The position numbers and the translations under genes were made by a program. The notes beneath the pieces are model-generated. The model did no database searches. It saw only the letters and a program-made list of their open reading frames with translations, and had not been told where the DNA came from. Of a DNA stretch of 64,000 nt, positions 1 to 9,274 are shown one piece after another. This DNA comes from Candidatus Delongbacteria bacterium (GTDB lineage: Bacteria > UBA4055), in assembly GCA_016937995.1 (NCBI GenBank), contig JAFGVM010000016.1:1-64000 (forward strand), given 5' to 3'. Positions within the stretch are counted from its first letter, which is position 1. Each line of letters begins with the position of its first letter.

Positions 1-978
1 AATATCCATATACTGATCAGTTCCGACAACACAACCGAGCATCGGGTCCTGTGATCCGTAAGTGGATGTTACACTGTTCAGATACTGTGATTTTAAAGCT
101 GCCCAATCCCCTACAAGCTGAACATAAAGTATATTTGGATTTGCATCGTATTCATCCTGAATGTCCCCTGATACATATAGATCAGTTCCATAATTCACCT
201 GAAGGGTATTGACTTTGTAACCCATTTCCTCTTTCCACTGAATATATGGCTGTAAAGCTGTAAGTCCACCGTATGAAGAAGTATATACTAAAAGGATTTC
301 ACCAAGTTCTCCAACGTCCATTACTTTCGATTCATTGTAGTTCAGGAACATACCCTTGTACATACCGTTCATTTCTGAAACCACTGTCGATGATTTTTTC
401 AACAACGGATTCACAGGTTTAGTATCATTATCTGTGAGTATAACAGTGATATTTTTGTACACTCTTAAAGTTTGAGTTGCTGCATTGTACTGGAAAGGAT
501 GTGTAATTACACTTGTTCCTCTTACATCTCTCATGATGAAAGGCTCTGTTCCTTCTACAATATTTCCGGGATACCATGAATCTGTCACAGATTCTTTTGC
601 TATCTCATAAGGTATTTTGCTTATATCCATGCTTCTTGACATAATACCTCTTGAAGGTAACAATGGGTGATCAAGCTTGATCTCAACATATTTGCCTGCA
701 TCATAATCCAATGTCACGTTCTTTTCATTTGATAACTGAACTGATTTTGTGAATCTAGGTAATTCAGCATAACCTAATTCATTGGTCCTTACCCCACCTT
801 CAAAATCTATTCTGGTGAATGTTTGACCATCTGCTTTAACTTCACTTAGGCTGTATGAATCAACAGTGATGTCAAGCTTCATCTGGTCACTTGATACCCT
901 CGTATAATTCACGTCATAGCTGTTCGCCAGTAATGAAACTATCATCACTAAGAACAGTAGGACTGTACTTTTTTTCAT
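1..978 (-). CDS. Gingipain-like C25 peptidase, N-terminal part (runs off window)
   Basis: The reverse strand is open from the ATG at 978 to the window edge (326 codons, no stop). The first ~18 residues are a signal peptide (MKKSTVLLFLVMIVSLLANS). Residues ~20-220 resemble the propeptide of family C25 cysteine peptidases. From ~residue 228 the start of the Rossmann-like C25 domain follows, with ILLVYTSSYGGLTALQPYI, a WKEEMGYKV segment and an LYVQLVGDW strand. The catalytic His/Cys lie beyond the window, so activity cannot be judged. A GGGGAG ribosome site precedes the ATG, and a good promoter lies ~130 bases upstream. C25 proteins are usually secreted proteases, in many FCB bacteria through the type IX system; whether this one has a sorting domain cannot be seen. 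Confidence 0.85.
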   Translation of the reverse strand, partial: MKKSTVLLFLVMIVSLLANSYDVNYTRVSSDQMKLDITVDSYSLSEVKADGQTFTRIDFEGGVRTNELGYAELPRFTKSVQLSNEKNVTLDYDAGKYVEIKLDHPLLPSRGIMSRSMDISKIPYEIAKESVTDSWYPGNIVEGTEPFIMRDVRGTSVITHPFQYNAATQTLRVYKNITVILTDNDTKPVNPLLKKSSTVVSEMNGMYKGMFLNYNESKVMDVGELGEILLVYTSSYGGLTALQPYIQWKEEMGYKVNTLQVNYGTDLYVSGDIQDEYDANPNILYVQLVGDWAALKSQYLNSVTSTYGSQDPMLGCVVGTDQYMDI

Positions 979-1107
979 AAAACTCTCCCCTTTTTACATT
1001 AGTCTATAAGTATTTCACATTCCCTTCAACAGTGGTAAGTCCTACAATATTTTGGATATACAAATTCGTCTCCCGCAAGTTATCAGGCCTACCTTGAGTC
1101 GTTTAAT

Positions 1108-1136
1108 AAAATATCCAATAATGTAAAAGTTGTCAA
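1108..1136 (-). promoter_or_regulatory. Sigma70-type promoter for the C25 peptidase gene
   Basis: On the reverse strand TTGACA (1136-1131) is followed after 17 bases by TATTTT (1113-1108), a near-consensus pair. It implies an untranslated leader of roughly 120 bases before the ATG at 978. The leader contains a GC-richer stretch around 1065-1100 that I cannot assign to a known riboswitch. Confidence 0.6.
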
Positions 1137-1220
1137 TAGAAAAATAAAATATGATTAATATCCTAACCATCTTGGTAAAAAAGGTATTTTTGCACCTTGC
1201 AAAAACCTCACATAAATTTC

Positions 1221-1249
1221 TTGACTAAGATTTATCCATCTGTTATATT
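1221..1249 (+). promoter_or_regulatory. Sigma70-type promoter for acpP
   Basis: TTGACT (1221-1226), a 17-base spacer and TATATT (1244-1249) stand about 45 bases before the acpP start. With the reverse promoter at 1108-1136, the 314-base gap between the two divergent genes holds two promoters and no gene that I can see. Confidence 0.65.
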
Positions 1250-1292
1250 TCATCATCGGTAAATAATTGAACAAAACATTAAGGAGAAAAAA

Positions 1293-1529
1293 ATGTCTAT
1301 CGAACAAAAAGTAAATGAGATCATCATGGACGAATTAGGTGTTGACGAAGCAAGTGTTGTACCTGAAGCTTCTTTTATAAACGACTTGGGTGCTGACTCT
1401 TTGGCAACTGTAGAACTTGTAATGAAGTTTGAAGATGAATTTGACATAAAGATTGAAGAAGATGAAGCTGAAAAGATCACAACTGTTGGTTCAGCTATCG
1501 ATTTCATAAAGCAAAAACTTGGTGAATAA
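1293..1529 (+). CDS. acpP: Acyl carrier protein
   Basis: A 78-residue acidic protein carrying growing acyl chains in type II fatty acid synthesis in the cytoplasm. The phosphopantetheine attachment motif GADSLATVE is present, with the serine at residue 36, exactly as in E. coli AcpP. Length and the acidic helix II are canonical. The ATG follows an AAGGAG ribosome site at good spacing. The gene heads the common block acpP-fabF-rnc. A hairpin terminator lies between it and fabF, which would allow more carrier protein than FabF to be made. Confidence 0.97.
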   Translation: MSIEQKVNEIIMDELGVDEASVVPEASFINDLGADSLATVELVMKFEDEFDIKIEEDEAEKITTVGSAIDFIKQKLGE

Positions 1530-1558
1530 TCCTTTTTCAAAACGTGAATATTATTATC

Positions 1559-1588
1559 AGGGGAAATATACAATTTCCCTTGTTTTTT
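1559..1588 (+). terminator. Intrinsic terminator/attenuator after acpP
   Basis: An AGGGGAAAT stem pairs with ATTTCCCTT across a 5-base loop, followed by a T-rich tail. It stands between acpP and fabF, so it probably lowers, rather than stops, transcription into fabF and rnc. Confidence 0.65.
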
Positions 1589-1639
1589 ATTAGTTAATAT
1601 GCTGCTGGTTGTGTAAAAATAAATATTGGGACATAAATT

Positions 1640-2881
1640 ATGAAAAGAAGGGTTGTTGTTACTGGAATGGGAGTTGTTTCCGTATTGGGATATGATGTGG
1701 AAAAATTCTATCAAAATTTACTTGATGGAAAGAGCGGTATATCAAGAATTGAAAGATGGGATACAACCGAACATACAGTAAAAATTGCAGGTGAGATCAA
1801 AGACTTTGACCCGGCTGAACATTTTGAAAGCAATGAAGCTAAAAGACTGGATAGATTCACTCAATATGCTTTGGTGGCGGCAAAAAGTGCTATCGAGGAC
1901 TCCAAAATCGACCTTAATAAAATAGATAACGATAGATTTGGAGTTATCACAGGCAGTGGAATAGGTGGAATGGAAACTTATCAGGACAACCATAAGAAAT
2001 TGCTTGAAAGAGGTCCGCGAAGAGTTAGTCCTTTATTTATTCCAATGATGATCCCAGATATTGCTGCAGGTAGAATATCCATGAAGTGGGACCTGAGAGG
2101 TCCGAATTATACAACAGTTTCCGCTTGTGCTTCATCCGGACATGCCATTGGAAATGCCTACAGAACTATTCAATATGGTGATGCTGATATTATGATCGCT
2201 GGTGGATCTGAAGCTGTTATTACCGATCTGGCCATAGCTGGATTTTCAAACATGAAAGCACTATCAACAAGAAATGATGAACCTGAAAAAGCAAGTAGAC
2301 CTTTTGATAATGACAGGGATGGATTTGTCATGGGTGAAGGGGCCGGTATGCTCGTTCTGGAAGAATACGAGCATGCTGTAAAAAGGGGAGCAAAGATCTA
2401 TGCCGAGATCGCAGGTATTGGATTCTCAGGTGATGCCAAAGACATTGTTGCGCCCGATCCTGAGGGTGGCGGTGCTAAAAGAGCTATGCTTGCGGCAGTG
2501 AAAGATGCTGGTATTAAACCTGAGGACATAGATCATATCAATACTCATGGAACTTCAACACCAACCGGTGATATCCCTGAAACCATCGGCATCAAATCCG
2601 CATTCGGTGAACATGCATACAAAATAGCCATCAACTCAACTAAATCAATGATCGGACACTTACTAGGTGGAGCAGGAGCAGTTGAACTTATTGGAACTAT
2701 AAAAGCTGTTCAAACTGACACAGTCCACCCTACTATAAATCTGGATACTCCTGACCCGTTGTGTGATCTCAATTACACTCCGAATAAATTCATTCAGAGA
2801 AAAGTTGATTACGCACTAAGCAATACATTCGGTTTCGGTGGACACAACTCATCTATATTGGTAAAAAAATTTAAAGGTTAA
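1640..2881 (+). CDS. fabF: 3-oxoacyl-ACP synthase II
   Basis: Beta-ketoacyl-ACP synthase (KAS II) that condenses malonyl-ACP with acyl-ACP in fatty acid elongation. At 413 residues it has the usual length. The catalytic triad sits at the same numbers as in E. coli FabF: Cys163 in VSACASSGH, His303 in NTHGTSTPTGD and His340 in SMIGHLLGG. The C-terminal FGFGGHN motif is also present. It follows acpP, its substrate carrier, and its stop lies two bases before the rnc start, so the two are probably cotranscribed and coupled. Confidence 0.97.
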   Translation: MKRRVVVTGMGVVSVLGYDVEKFYQNLLDGKSGISRIERWDTTEHTVKIAGEIKDFDPAEHFESNEAKRLDRFTQYALVAAKSAIEDSKIDLNKIDNDRFGVITGSGIGGMETYQDNHKKLLERGPRRVSPLFIPMMIPDIAAGRISMKWDLRGPNYTTVSACASSGHAIGNAYRTIQYGDADIMIAGGSEAVITDLAIAGFSNMKALSTRNDEPEKASRPFDNDRDGFVMGEGAGMLVLEEYEHAVKRGAKIYAEIAGIGFSGDAKDIVAPDPEGGGAKRAMLAAVKDAGIKPEDIDHINTHGTSTPTGDIPETIGIKSAFGEHAYKIAINSTKSMIGHLLGGAGAVELIGTIKAVQTDTVHPTINLDTPDPLCDLNYTPNKFIQRKVDYALSNTFGFGGHNSSILVKKFKG

Positions 2882-2883
2882 AC

Positions 2884-3627
2884 TTGTTCGAAAAGTTTTT
2901 TTCAAAAAGTAAAGATGGAAGTAACGATCCGCTGATAAGGGATAATCTCAGCGGACTCGAAAGTAAAATATCGTACTCATTTAAGAATAAAGACCTGTTG
3001 TATAGATCACTTATGCACAGGTCTTTTCTTTCCATGAACAACATGGACAGGAACGAATCTAATGAAAGGTTGGAGTTCCTTGGTGATTCGGCTTTGAATT
3101 TCATTGTTGTTAAGTTTCTTTGCAAAACATATCCTGATCTTGATGAGGGTGAATTAAGTAAGATGAAATCAATCATCGTATCCGGTGAAAATCTTTCTAC
3201 AATAGCCAGAGAGTTACAGTTGGGAGATCATGTTCTGTTAAGCGATTATGAAGAGAAAGCGGGAGGAAGAGATAAATCTTCGATACTTGAAGATACATTT
3301 GAAGCTATAATCGGAGCTGTGTATCTTGACAGTGGTATCAATAAAGTTCAGGAGATAGTAAGTTCTCTGATCTTGAACAGCATTGATAAGGCTTTTGAAA
3401 ATTCTCTTACAAGAAATTATAAATCTGAACTTCTCGAATATGTTCAATCAATGGGCCTTGAACCTCCAACATACGAAGTTGTGAATGAGGAAGGACCCGA
3501 ACACGAGAAAATATTCACAATAAAGGCAATTGTGGACGGTAAAGAAATCGCTCAAGGTTCTGCATCTTCTAAAAAAAAGGCTGAACAGGAGGCAAGTAAA
3601 AATGCATTGGACAATCTCAATACGTAG
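2884..3627 (+). CDS. rnc: Ribonuclease III
   Basis: Endonuclease that cuts double-stranded RNA in rRNA and mRNA maturation. The signature ERLEFLGDS is at 61-69, and the metal-binding acidic residues Glu64, Asp68, Asp137 and Glu140 (EDTFEAIIG) are all present. A double-stranded-RNA-binding domain fills ~178-247 and ends with the usual SSKKKAEQEAS helix. Start is a TTG two bases after the fabF stop; I see no better ATG, and the protein reads in frame with the family from there. The short N-terminal extension (~25 residues) before the catalytic domain is common in this family. Confidence 0.95.
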   Translation: MFEKFFSKSKDGSNDPLIRDNLSGLESKISYSFKNKDLLYRSLMHRSFLSMNNMDRNESNERLEFLGDSALNFIVVKFLCKTYPDLDEGELSKMKSIIVSGENLSTIARELQLGDHVLLSDYEEKAGGRDKSSILEDTFEAIIGAVYLDSGINKVQEIVSSLILNSIDKAFENSLTRNYKSELLEYVQSMGLEPPTYEVVNEEGPEHEKIFTIKAIVDGKEIAQGSASSKKKAEQEASKNALDNLNT

Positions 3628-3730
3628 TCCAATAAATAAAAAAAAGACTTGCCTTAACCGTAAATTTTATGCAAATTAAGTTCTAATTAAAATATTTCTA
3701 AAAAAAATAACCTTTATGGAGGATTTATAA

Positions 3731-5926
3731 ATGAAGAAGTTGACTATATTCTTTTTCTCGCTGTTGCTACTGTTGACTATGTTCTTTCAAACGGGATGCT
3801 CTTCTGATACACCAACAGATGAAACAGATCCTATCGTGATCGATATTAAAGTTACAAATCTGGGTCATCAGACAGTTGGGATCGATAGTTTTGATACTCA
3901 GACATCTTTTACTGTAATAGTTCAGCTTACCGGATTAACAGAAAATTATTCGCAGATAAATTTTTATCTCGGCACGGATACTAATCCTGTCGAAGAGGTG
4001 ACTAGAGCAACAATTTCTACACTTGCTGAACAACAGAGCTTAGATGCTACCATAACTCAGGATATAAGTACTCTCGGTCTTAGTGAAGGTCCTATTGATT
4101 TAAGAATTGAAGCTATCGGTACTAACTTTGCTGTTGACGAGGTCATAATACCTATTTACCTGAATCTTCCGGATGAGAACAGTGAATGGATCGATATTGC
4201 TTTAATAAGTCCTGAAAATCCTAGCGAATACGATATTGGAGATATGATAGAAATGCAGATCCATGTTCAGGGTAATAGCACAATGTTCAAATCATTCGAG
4301 GCTTATTTTGAAATGGACCCTGATCCAATTTTTCAGACAACTACATTCGATGACACACTCTACTTTTCGTTCGAAACTGAAGATCTTGCTATCGGTGATT
4401 ACGCGATCAATTTCAATGTTACTGATATTTATGATGTCGTTAAGCAAAAGAGTTTAAATTTCAGACTTAACGAGTTCATTCCAACGTTCGAGGTGGTGGA
4501 TAACAACGGTGTAGGTTACGAATTAAAATCCATGGTCCAAACTTATGATGGCGGCTATGTTACTGTGGCATCTGATTCACTGCTCGGTACAAGAATAGTG
4601 AAATATATTTACAATAAAGAGCTTGAGCAGGTTGATGTTTTATGGGAAGAAAACATAAGAGCTGAAGTTGGAGTTGCTGAAAGTGTTTGCGAGGATAAGG
4701 ATTATAATGGTGGTGTGATCATTGCGGGTTGGAGAATAAGTGATATTGATGGTCTGAAAGACACCTGGGTAAGAAAGGTTAGCTCTGATGACGGAAGTTT
4801 GATCTGGAATAAGCATTACGGTTATAACGGGATCGATGACGGTGCAACTGTAATTAAAAAATCAGTTGACGATGGTTATATAATTGGTGGTTACACTTAC
4901 AACTATTATCATGCCGATGGGTTGGATGGCGGATATACAGAATTCGTAATTCCTGGTGAAAACGAATTTGATGTAGACAGTGTAACGTATAACTGGGATA
5001 CTGGTTATGACGTCAGACTATTGAAGATCTATAGTAACGGCAACGAGATCTGGGGACATAATCATAGCTACGATTCACATAGAAGATGGCATGATATTTC
5101 ATCACATAGTTTATGGTGGGATGGATATCTTATCGCTTGGTGGGTAAGGACAATGGGTGATCAATACATCACTGACTTATTCGCAAAAGATGATGGTACA
5201 TATATCGTTACAGGATGGAATAATGCCCGTTTATATATCTATGATGGATCTGATGATAGGGATATGTACTATGCCCATCTTGATAATACAGGAGGTTTTC
5301 TTGAAACTATGACTTGGTCAGAAATGACTGGTTTTGACATAAGTCATCCATCTAGAACAGATGATTTCTGGGGATTCTACGATGTTCCAGGTGTATACGA
5401 TAGATTAAATAACAGTCTTTATCGTGCCAATCATTTAGGAACTGTTACAGAGGATGAGATCGGTTATGGAATAGTTGAATCATTTAAGGGTTACACTGGA
5501 GATGTTGTACTGGCCGGAGAAACTTATGAGATCGACGACGATCCTGTAACTAAAAGTAAATTCCATGATGGCTGGGTAGTTGAATTCACTATCAATGGTG
5601 ATGAGGACGGTGCTTTGTGGGAATATAGTTTTGGTGAAGCAGAAGTTGAAGATAAGGCTTATGGGATCGACCAGACAAAAGATGATGGATACATTGTTAC
5701 AGGTTATACTACTATAGGATCTGATAAAGCAACATGGACATACAAACTCAATACTGAGCTGTTGGTAGTATGGTCAAAGAAATTCGATGTTGCAGGTGAC
5801 GATTGGGGTATGAAAGCAATTCAAACTAGAGATGGTGGATACATCACAGGTGGTAATGTTAACCCTGGTGGTGGTTTAAGAGCTAGGTTGATAAAAATCA
5901 ATAAATTGGGGCAGTTTAACGAATAA
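3731..5926 (+). CDS. Large secreted lipoprotein with beta-propeller-like repeats
   Basis: The N-terminus is a lipoprotein signal with the lipid-accepting Cys at residue 23 (FFQTGCSS). Residues ~25-250 form two Ig-like beta modules ending in a WIDI...FDDTLYFSF region. From ~260 onward there are degenerate repeats of the form 'DDGYIVTGYT...D.WTYKLN...VVW.K', a pattern found in secreted FCB proteins and likely to fold as a propeller; I count at least four, the clearest at the C-terminus. Function is unknown; a surface adhesin or binding protein is plausible. The N-terminal half has a damaged paralogue at 13631-14347. A good ribosome site (GGAGG) precedes the ATG. The gene stands alone and ends at a strong shared terminator. 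Confidence 0.75.
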   Translation: MKKLTIFFFSLLLLLTMFFQTGCSSDTPTDETDPIVIDIKVTNLGHQTVGIDSFDTQTSFTVIVQLTGLTENYSQINFYLGTDTNPVEEVTRATISTLAEQQSLDATITQDISTLGLSEGPIDLRIEAIGTNFAVDEVIIPIYLNLPDENSEWIDIALISPENPSEYDIGDMIEMQIHVQGNSTMFKSFEAYFEMDPDPIFQTTTFDDTLYFSFETEDLAIGDYAINFNVTDIYDVVKQKSLNFRLNEFIPTFEVVDNNGVGYELKSMVQTYDGGYVTVASDSLLGTRIVKYIYNKELEQVDVLWEENIRAEVGVAESVCEDKDYNGGVIIAGWRISDIDGLKDTWVRKVSSDDGSLIWNKHYGYNGIDDGATVIKKSVDDGYIIGGYTYNYYHADGLDGGYTEFVIPGENEFDVDSVTYNWDTGYDVRLLKIYSNGNEIWGHNHSYDSHRRWHDISSHSLWWDGYLIAWWVRTMGDQYITDLFAKDDGTYIVTGWNNARLYIYDGSDDRDMYYAHLDNTGGFLETMTWSEMTGFDISHPSRTDDFWGFYDVPGVYDRLNNSLYRANHLGTVTEDEIGYGIVESFKGYTGDVVLAGETYEIDDDPVTKSKFHDGWVVEFTINGDEDGALWEYSFGEAEVEDKAYGIDQTKDDGYIVTGYTTIGSDKATWTYKLNTELLVVWSKKFDVAGDDWGMKAIQTRDGGYITGGNVNPGGGLRARLIKINKLGQFNE

Positions 5927-5939
5927 ATATATTGTTATG

Positions 5940-5972
5940 AAAAAAAGGGAAGCTAGAAGCTTCCCTTTTTTT
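5940..5972. terminator. Bidirectional terminator between convergent genes
   Basis: An A-run, an 8-bp stem GGGAAGCT/AGCTTCCC with a 3-base loop, and a T-run work in both directions. It separates the lipoprotein gene from the convergent DUF554 gene. Confidence 0.85.
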
Positions 5973-5985
5973 ATGGTTTAAATAT

Positions 5986-6669
5986 TTACTTTATGTAATA
6001 AACCAGAACAGCTATGAACAATAGGCTCGGAACTAAGTTAAGTATCTTAAGTTTTTTTATCTCAAGGATATTTATTCCCAATCCGATGAGAATGATCCCT
6101 CCGACTGCAGAGATCTCATTTATCATCAGTTCAGTGAACATTCCCTCCAGTAATCCTGCAAATAATGTTAATCCTCCCTGGTATATCATCAGCGGTACGA
6201 CAGAGAACAATACCCCTAAACCAAGCGACGATGCCAGGGCAATTGATGCAAATCCGTCCATTAAAGATTTTGTTAAGAGCAGATCTGAAACACCACCCAT
6301 TCCTTCTTCAATAGCACCAAGAATTGTCATTGAACCCATACAGAACAGCATAAATGCTGTTACAAGCCCTTCAGTGAACTTATCATTCTTTGTTCTTATC
6401 TTACTTTTGACCTTATCACCCAGAAATTCAATTCTTGCTTCAAGTTTAAGCAGTTCACCCGTGATCGCACCCAAGACAAGACTGAAGACCATCAATAGAA
6501 TATTATTAGTTTTTAAAGCCATCGAAAAACCAAGAAAAAGAGTAAAAAGACCGATTCCCTGAAATACGGTCTTAATGATCCTCTCAGGCAGCTTATTATG
6601 AATGATCAATCCAATTATACTGCCTGATATAACTGCAGCAACATTAACAATTGTTCCCTGTATAAGCAT
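5986..6669 (-). CDS. DUF554 membrane protein (YqgA/YdfK-like)
   Basis: An inner-membrane protein of 227 residues with six to seven hydrophobic segments. The N-terminus (GTIVNVAAVISGSIIGL), the GITGELLKLE-like segment (here GAITGELLKLE, ~residues 68-78) and the EGMGG loop are typical of DUF554, and the length fits. Family function is not established; transport has been suggested. It lies downstream of, and in line with, the DUF2164 gene (18-base gap), so they may share a transcript. Confidence 0.85.
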   Translation of the reverse strand: MLIQGTIVNVAAVISGSIIGLIIHNKLPERIIKTVFQGIGLFTLFLGFSMALKTNNILLMVFSLVLGAITGELLKLEARIEFLGDKVKSKIRTKNDKFTEGLVTAFMLFCMGSMTILGAIEEGMGGVSDLLLTKSLMDGFASIALASSLGLGVLFSVVPLMIYQGGLTLFAGLLEGMFTELMINEISAVGGIILIGLGINILEIKKLKILNLVPSLLFIAVLVYYIK

Positions 6670-6687
6670 TTGATTTCAACCTGTTAT

Positions 6688-6939
6688 TTATTTCAAAAGC
6701 ATGTATGAATCAATATCTATCTCGTTGTGCTTTGATTCATAGTATTCTTTGGTGTCATTGACAGCTTTATTATAGATCACTTTTCCAAAAGAGCTCATTA
6801 TGTGATCAAAAAGTGAATCTGCACCTATATTACCTATCTCAACATCAAGCTCATTTTTACAGAATTCTCTCAGGTTCTCAATTATATCAACTTTATTATC
6901 TTCTGAAATATTTATTTCAAATTTTTCTTTTTCTCTCAT
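6688..6939 (-). CDS. DUF2164 family small protein
   Basis: An 83-residue soluble protein. The middle matches the DUF2164 pattern: an 'ELDVEIGNIGADSLFDHI' segment followed by 'GKVIYNKAVNDTKEYY', which in the family reads E.d.IGn.aAe.LldF...iGp.iYNqav.Da. Function is unknown. It starts four bases after the stop of the upstream beta-propeller lipoprotein gene, so the two are very likely cotranscribed. Confidence 0.75.
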   Translation of the reverse strand: MREKEKFEINISEDNKVDIIENLREFCKNELDVEIGNIGADSLFDHIMSSFGKVIYNKAVNDTKEYYESKHNEIDIDSYMLLK

Positions 6940-6943
6940 AATA

Positions 6944-8047
6944 TTAATATGTATATATGTTTAGTTTAGACTTACCGTTTACCAGCTCATATATCTTATC
7001 TCCCAGGAAATATATTTTGGAATCGAACCTGCTGACAAAATCCTCTCCGGTCAATCCCTGAATTTTTGATCTGCTGATGAAAGAGTCATCTTTATACATG
7101 TCAATTATAAAATCATTTTGATTTGTACTGTCCCTTTCAATTGAAGGACAAACGATAAGCCTGTTGTATTTATCATAGAATAGATCGTTGATTGATTTTT
7201 TATAAGATTTATTCTCGGTCATAAGGTTTCCGTTAGCACGTAAATTCATGGTTTTGATCTTATCCTGTTCGTAATGATTATATTCTATTTTTGAATAATC
7301 GTGCGATATTTTATGGATCTTTTTCCCTTCAAGATCAAATACATCAATAGCATATTTATCCTCATTGTTCTCAGCAACATAGATCTTTCCACCGCCCGAT
7401 GTAAATTTAGAGATCGATTCAAAGTACTTGATATTATAAGGATCAAATTCAATTTGATAATCCCTCAGAACTGCAATTTCTTCGAATTTTTTATTCATAA
7501 GAGCAAGATTATGCCTAAAAAGCAGTTGACCCTTCCTGTTGTCCTCAACATTATGCATATAACCGACAATTTTATCATCTGAGACTGAACGGAGTATCTC
7601 CCCTATCACACCTTTAAAAAGTCCTTCATTTCTATAATCAAAAGTTTCAATATAATTACCCTTATCATCAAACTTAACTATCTTTTTGTTTGGAAATGAT
7701 TTTACATATACAGTATCCTCAATGATCACAAGATCAAGACTTAGAAATTGCCCGGGTTCTTTGCCTAAACTTCCAAATGAAGTAATGAAATCACCGGTAT
7801 CATTGAATTTCAGGATCTTTCCTTTTCTTGAATTCAGTAAATAAATATTTCCATCGCTGTCAATATCCATGTCTTCGATCTCACTGAAAGTTCTGGTCGA
7901 ATCTTCTGTATCGACATCTCCGGATATAGAAAATAAAATATCCAGAGCCAGAGTATCCGGTTTGTAATTAGGATTTTTTTTGCTGCAGCTTATTGTGTAT
8001 AATAACAAAAAACTCAACGCAACAGGGAAGTACTTTTGAAATTTCAT
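6944..8047 (-). CDS. 6-bladed beta-propeller lipoprotein (NHL-like)
   Basis: A lipoprotein of 367 residues: hydrophobic signal, then the lipidated Cys at residue 21 (LYTISCSKK). The mature part has NHL-type blades, seen as 'DMDIDSDGNIYLLNSRKGK' (~64-82) followed by 'FGSLGKEPGQF', the usual propeller turn. Such proteins are common in Bacteroidota-like genomes as '6-bladed beta-propeller' proteins of unknown function facing the periplasm or outer membrane. The operon continues into the DUF2164 gene. The upstream gene at 8059 runs the same way with an 11-base gap, so 8556 to 5986 may be one transcript. Confidence 0.75.
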   Translation of the reverse strand: MKFQKYFPVALSFLLLYTISCSKKNPNYKPDTLALDILFSISGDVDTEDSTRTFSEIEDMDIDSDGNIYLLNSRKGKILKFNDTGDFITSFGSLGKEPGQFLSLDLVIIEDTVYVKSFPNKKIVKFDDKGNYIETFDYRNEGLFKGVIGEILRSVSDDKIVGYMHNVEDNRKGQLLFRHNLALMNKKFEEIAVLRDYQIEFDPYNIKYFESISKFTSGGGKIYVAENNEDKYAIDVFDLEGKKIHKISHDYSKIEYNHYEQDKIKTMNLRANGNLMTENKSYKKSINDLFYDKYNRLIVCPSIERDSTNQNDFIIDMYKDDSFISRSKIQGLTGEDFVSRFDSKIYFLGDKIYELVNGKSKLNIYTY

Positions 8048-8058
8048 ATTTTATTACC

Positions 8059-8556
8059 CTACTTCTTATTCATTATTATTTCTGAACTTTCTTTGATCTT
8101 TTTCCAGTCAAAGTCTTTGCTCAACTTAAGAGCTTCCTCAGGTTTCATATTCTCAAAGCTGAACATTAGAAATCCACCATCGGTCTCACTTTTACCAAGA
8201 TCTACGATTATCGCCCCTGCATTTTCTTCTTTATCATAAGCCTGATAAGCATCCATTCCATTTATCTTATCAGTCTGATAGATTCCTTCCTCATTTTCCA
8301 CGTTCATTTGAGGCATTTGACCTGTCACCAAAGTGTTGGTGCCAATGATAACCGTAACCAGAAACTCTTTATCACCGTTAGTATATTCTCTCACAGCATT
8401 GACCATTTTCATACCACCCATGTCCATACTCATACCTTCAGCCTCACCTGCTTCCCAGCCTTTGATATCCACCAGTTCTTTCTTCAATGCTTCAGATTGA
8501 TCTGCAAAAACTATGGTTGCCATAAGCATTAAAATTAAAACTATCATCTTTTTCAT
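8059..8556 (-). CDS. Exported protein of unknown function
   Basis: 165 residues with a cleavable signal peptide ending near residue 18 (MATIVFADQ). The mature protein is acidic and has a methionine-rich run at about 42-52 (GMSMDMGGMKM), which could bind copper or silver, but this is only a suggestion. I do not recognise the family. An AGGAGG-type site lies before the ATG. It is the first gene of a probable operon with the propeller lipoprotein. Confidence 0.6.
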   Translation of the reverse strand: MKKMIVLILMLMATIVFADQSEALKKELVDIKGWEAGEAEGMSMDMGGMKMVNAVREYTNGDKEFLVTVIIGTNTLVTGQMPQMNVENEEGIYQTDKINGMDAYQAYDKEENAGAIIVDLGKSETDGGFLMFSFENMKPEEALKLSKDFDWKKIKESSEIIMNKK

Positions 8557-8580
8557 CTTATATCCCTCCTTTTTTAAAAG

Positions 8581-8605
8581 AGGGGACGACTGGTAGGCGT
8601 CCCCT
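8581..8605. repeat. Dispersed hairpin, TGTAGGGG...CCCCTCTTTT family
   Basis: Stem AGGGGACG/CGTCCCCT. The same unit, with conserved outer bases (TGTAGGGG and CCCCTCTTTTAAAA) but a different inner stem, occurs at 11345-11369, 29734-29758 and 35529-35551, and related forms at 15981-16073 and 26445-26508. It sits in the gap between genes and can act as a terminator. Confidence 0.7.
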
Positions 8606-8619
8606 ACAATTGTTCATTA

Positions 8620-9165
8620 TTAATTATTAATTAATTTTCTAAACTCATCATCAAGTATGTCCATCATTACATCATCATATTCCTTACCGTACATTAAAAT
8701 TGAATTCCTTCTACGACCGATTTCTTTGAATCCACATTTTCTGTAGGATGCCATCGCTCTTTCGTTAAAAGAAAATACTTTAAGCATAATGTTTCTAAAA
8801 TTCAGATGGTCGAAACCATATTTCATCAACTGCTTCATAGCATCGGTTCCATAGCCCCTGTCCCAGAAATCCTTATTTCCAATGAATATTCCGATCTCAG
8901 CATTTCGGCTTATCGTATCTATCTTATGAAATCCACAATTCCCAATTAAAGTATCTGTTTCTTTGTCTATTATGGCATAATTATGTTCCCTGGATAATTT
9001 TTCAAGATATTCTCTTTCAGTATTCAAAGCAATCACTCCTCTTGACGCACCAAGGTTAGAAGTGATCTCAAGATCGTTCAACCATTCAGTATATTGCTCA
9101 TGATCATCAATATTTATCGGTGAAAGATAGCACTTTTCTCCAACCAGCTTTTTGAAATATCTCAT
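8620..9165 (-). CDS. GNAT N-acetyltransferase (RimJ/RimL type)
   Basis: Transfers an acetyl group from acetyl-CoA to an amine, in this subgroup often the N-terminus of a ribosomal protein or a small molecule. The pattern 'LSPINIDDHEQYTEWLND', the acetyl-CoA loop region 'DRGYGTDAMKQLMKYGFD' and 'SFNERAMASYRKCGFKEIG' are typical. I place the start at the ATG at 9165, which follows an AAAGGAAC ribosome site and gives the usual N-terminus; a longer reading from 9210 lacks such a site. Substrate unknown. Confidence 0.85.
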   Translation of the reverse strand: MRYFKKLVGEKCYLSPINIDDHEQYTEWLNDLEITSNLGASRGVIALNTEREYLEKLSREHNYAIIDKETDTLIGNCGFHKIDTISRNAEIGIFIGNKDFWDRGYGTDAMKQLMKYGFDHLNFRNIMLKVFSFNERAMASYRKCGFKEIGRRRNSILMYGKEYDDVMMDILDDEFRKLINN

Positions 9166-9274
9166 ATTTGTTCCTTTTTTATACTTTTTATAATCCGATA
9201 AAATAAACAATTATTTGCTTTAAATCTATTCAATAATAATTTACTTTATAATCAAAATTATACGGAGTACTTAA

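Noticed and set aside
6014-6562. Long + strand frame opposite the DUF554 gene
   Set aside because: Antisense shadow of a well-supported membrane protein gene.
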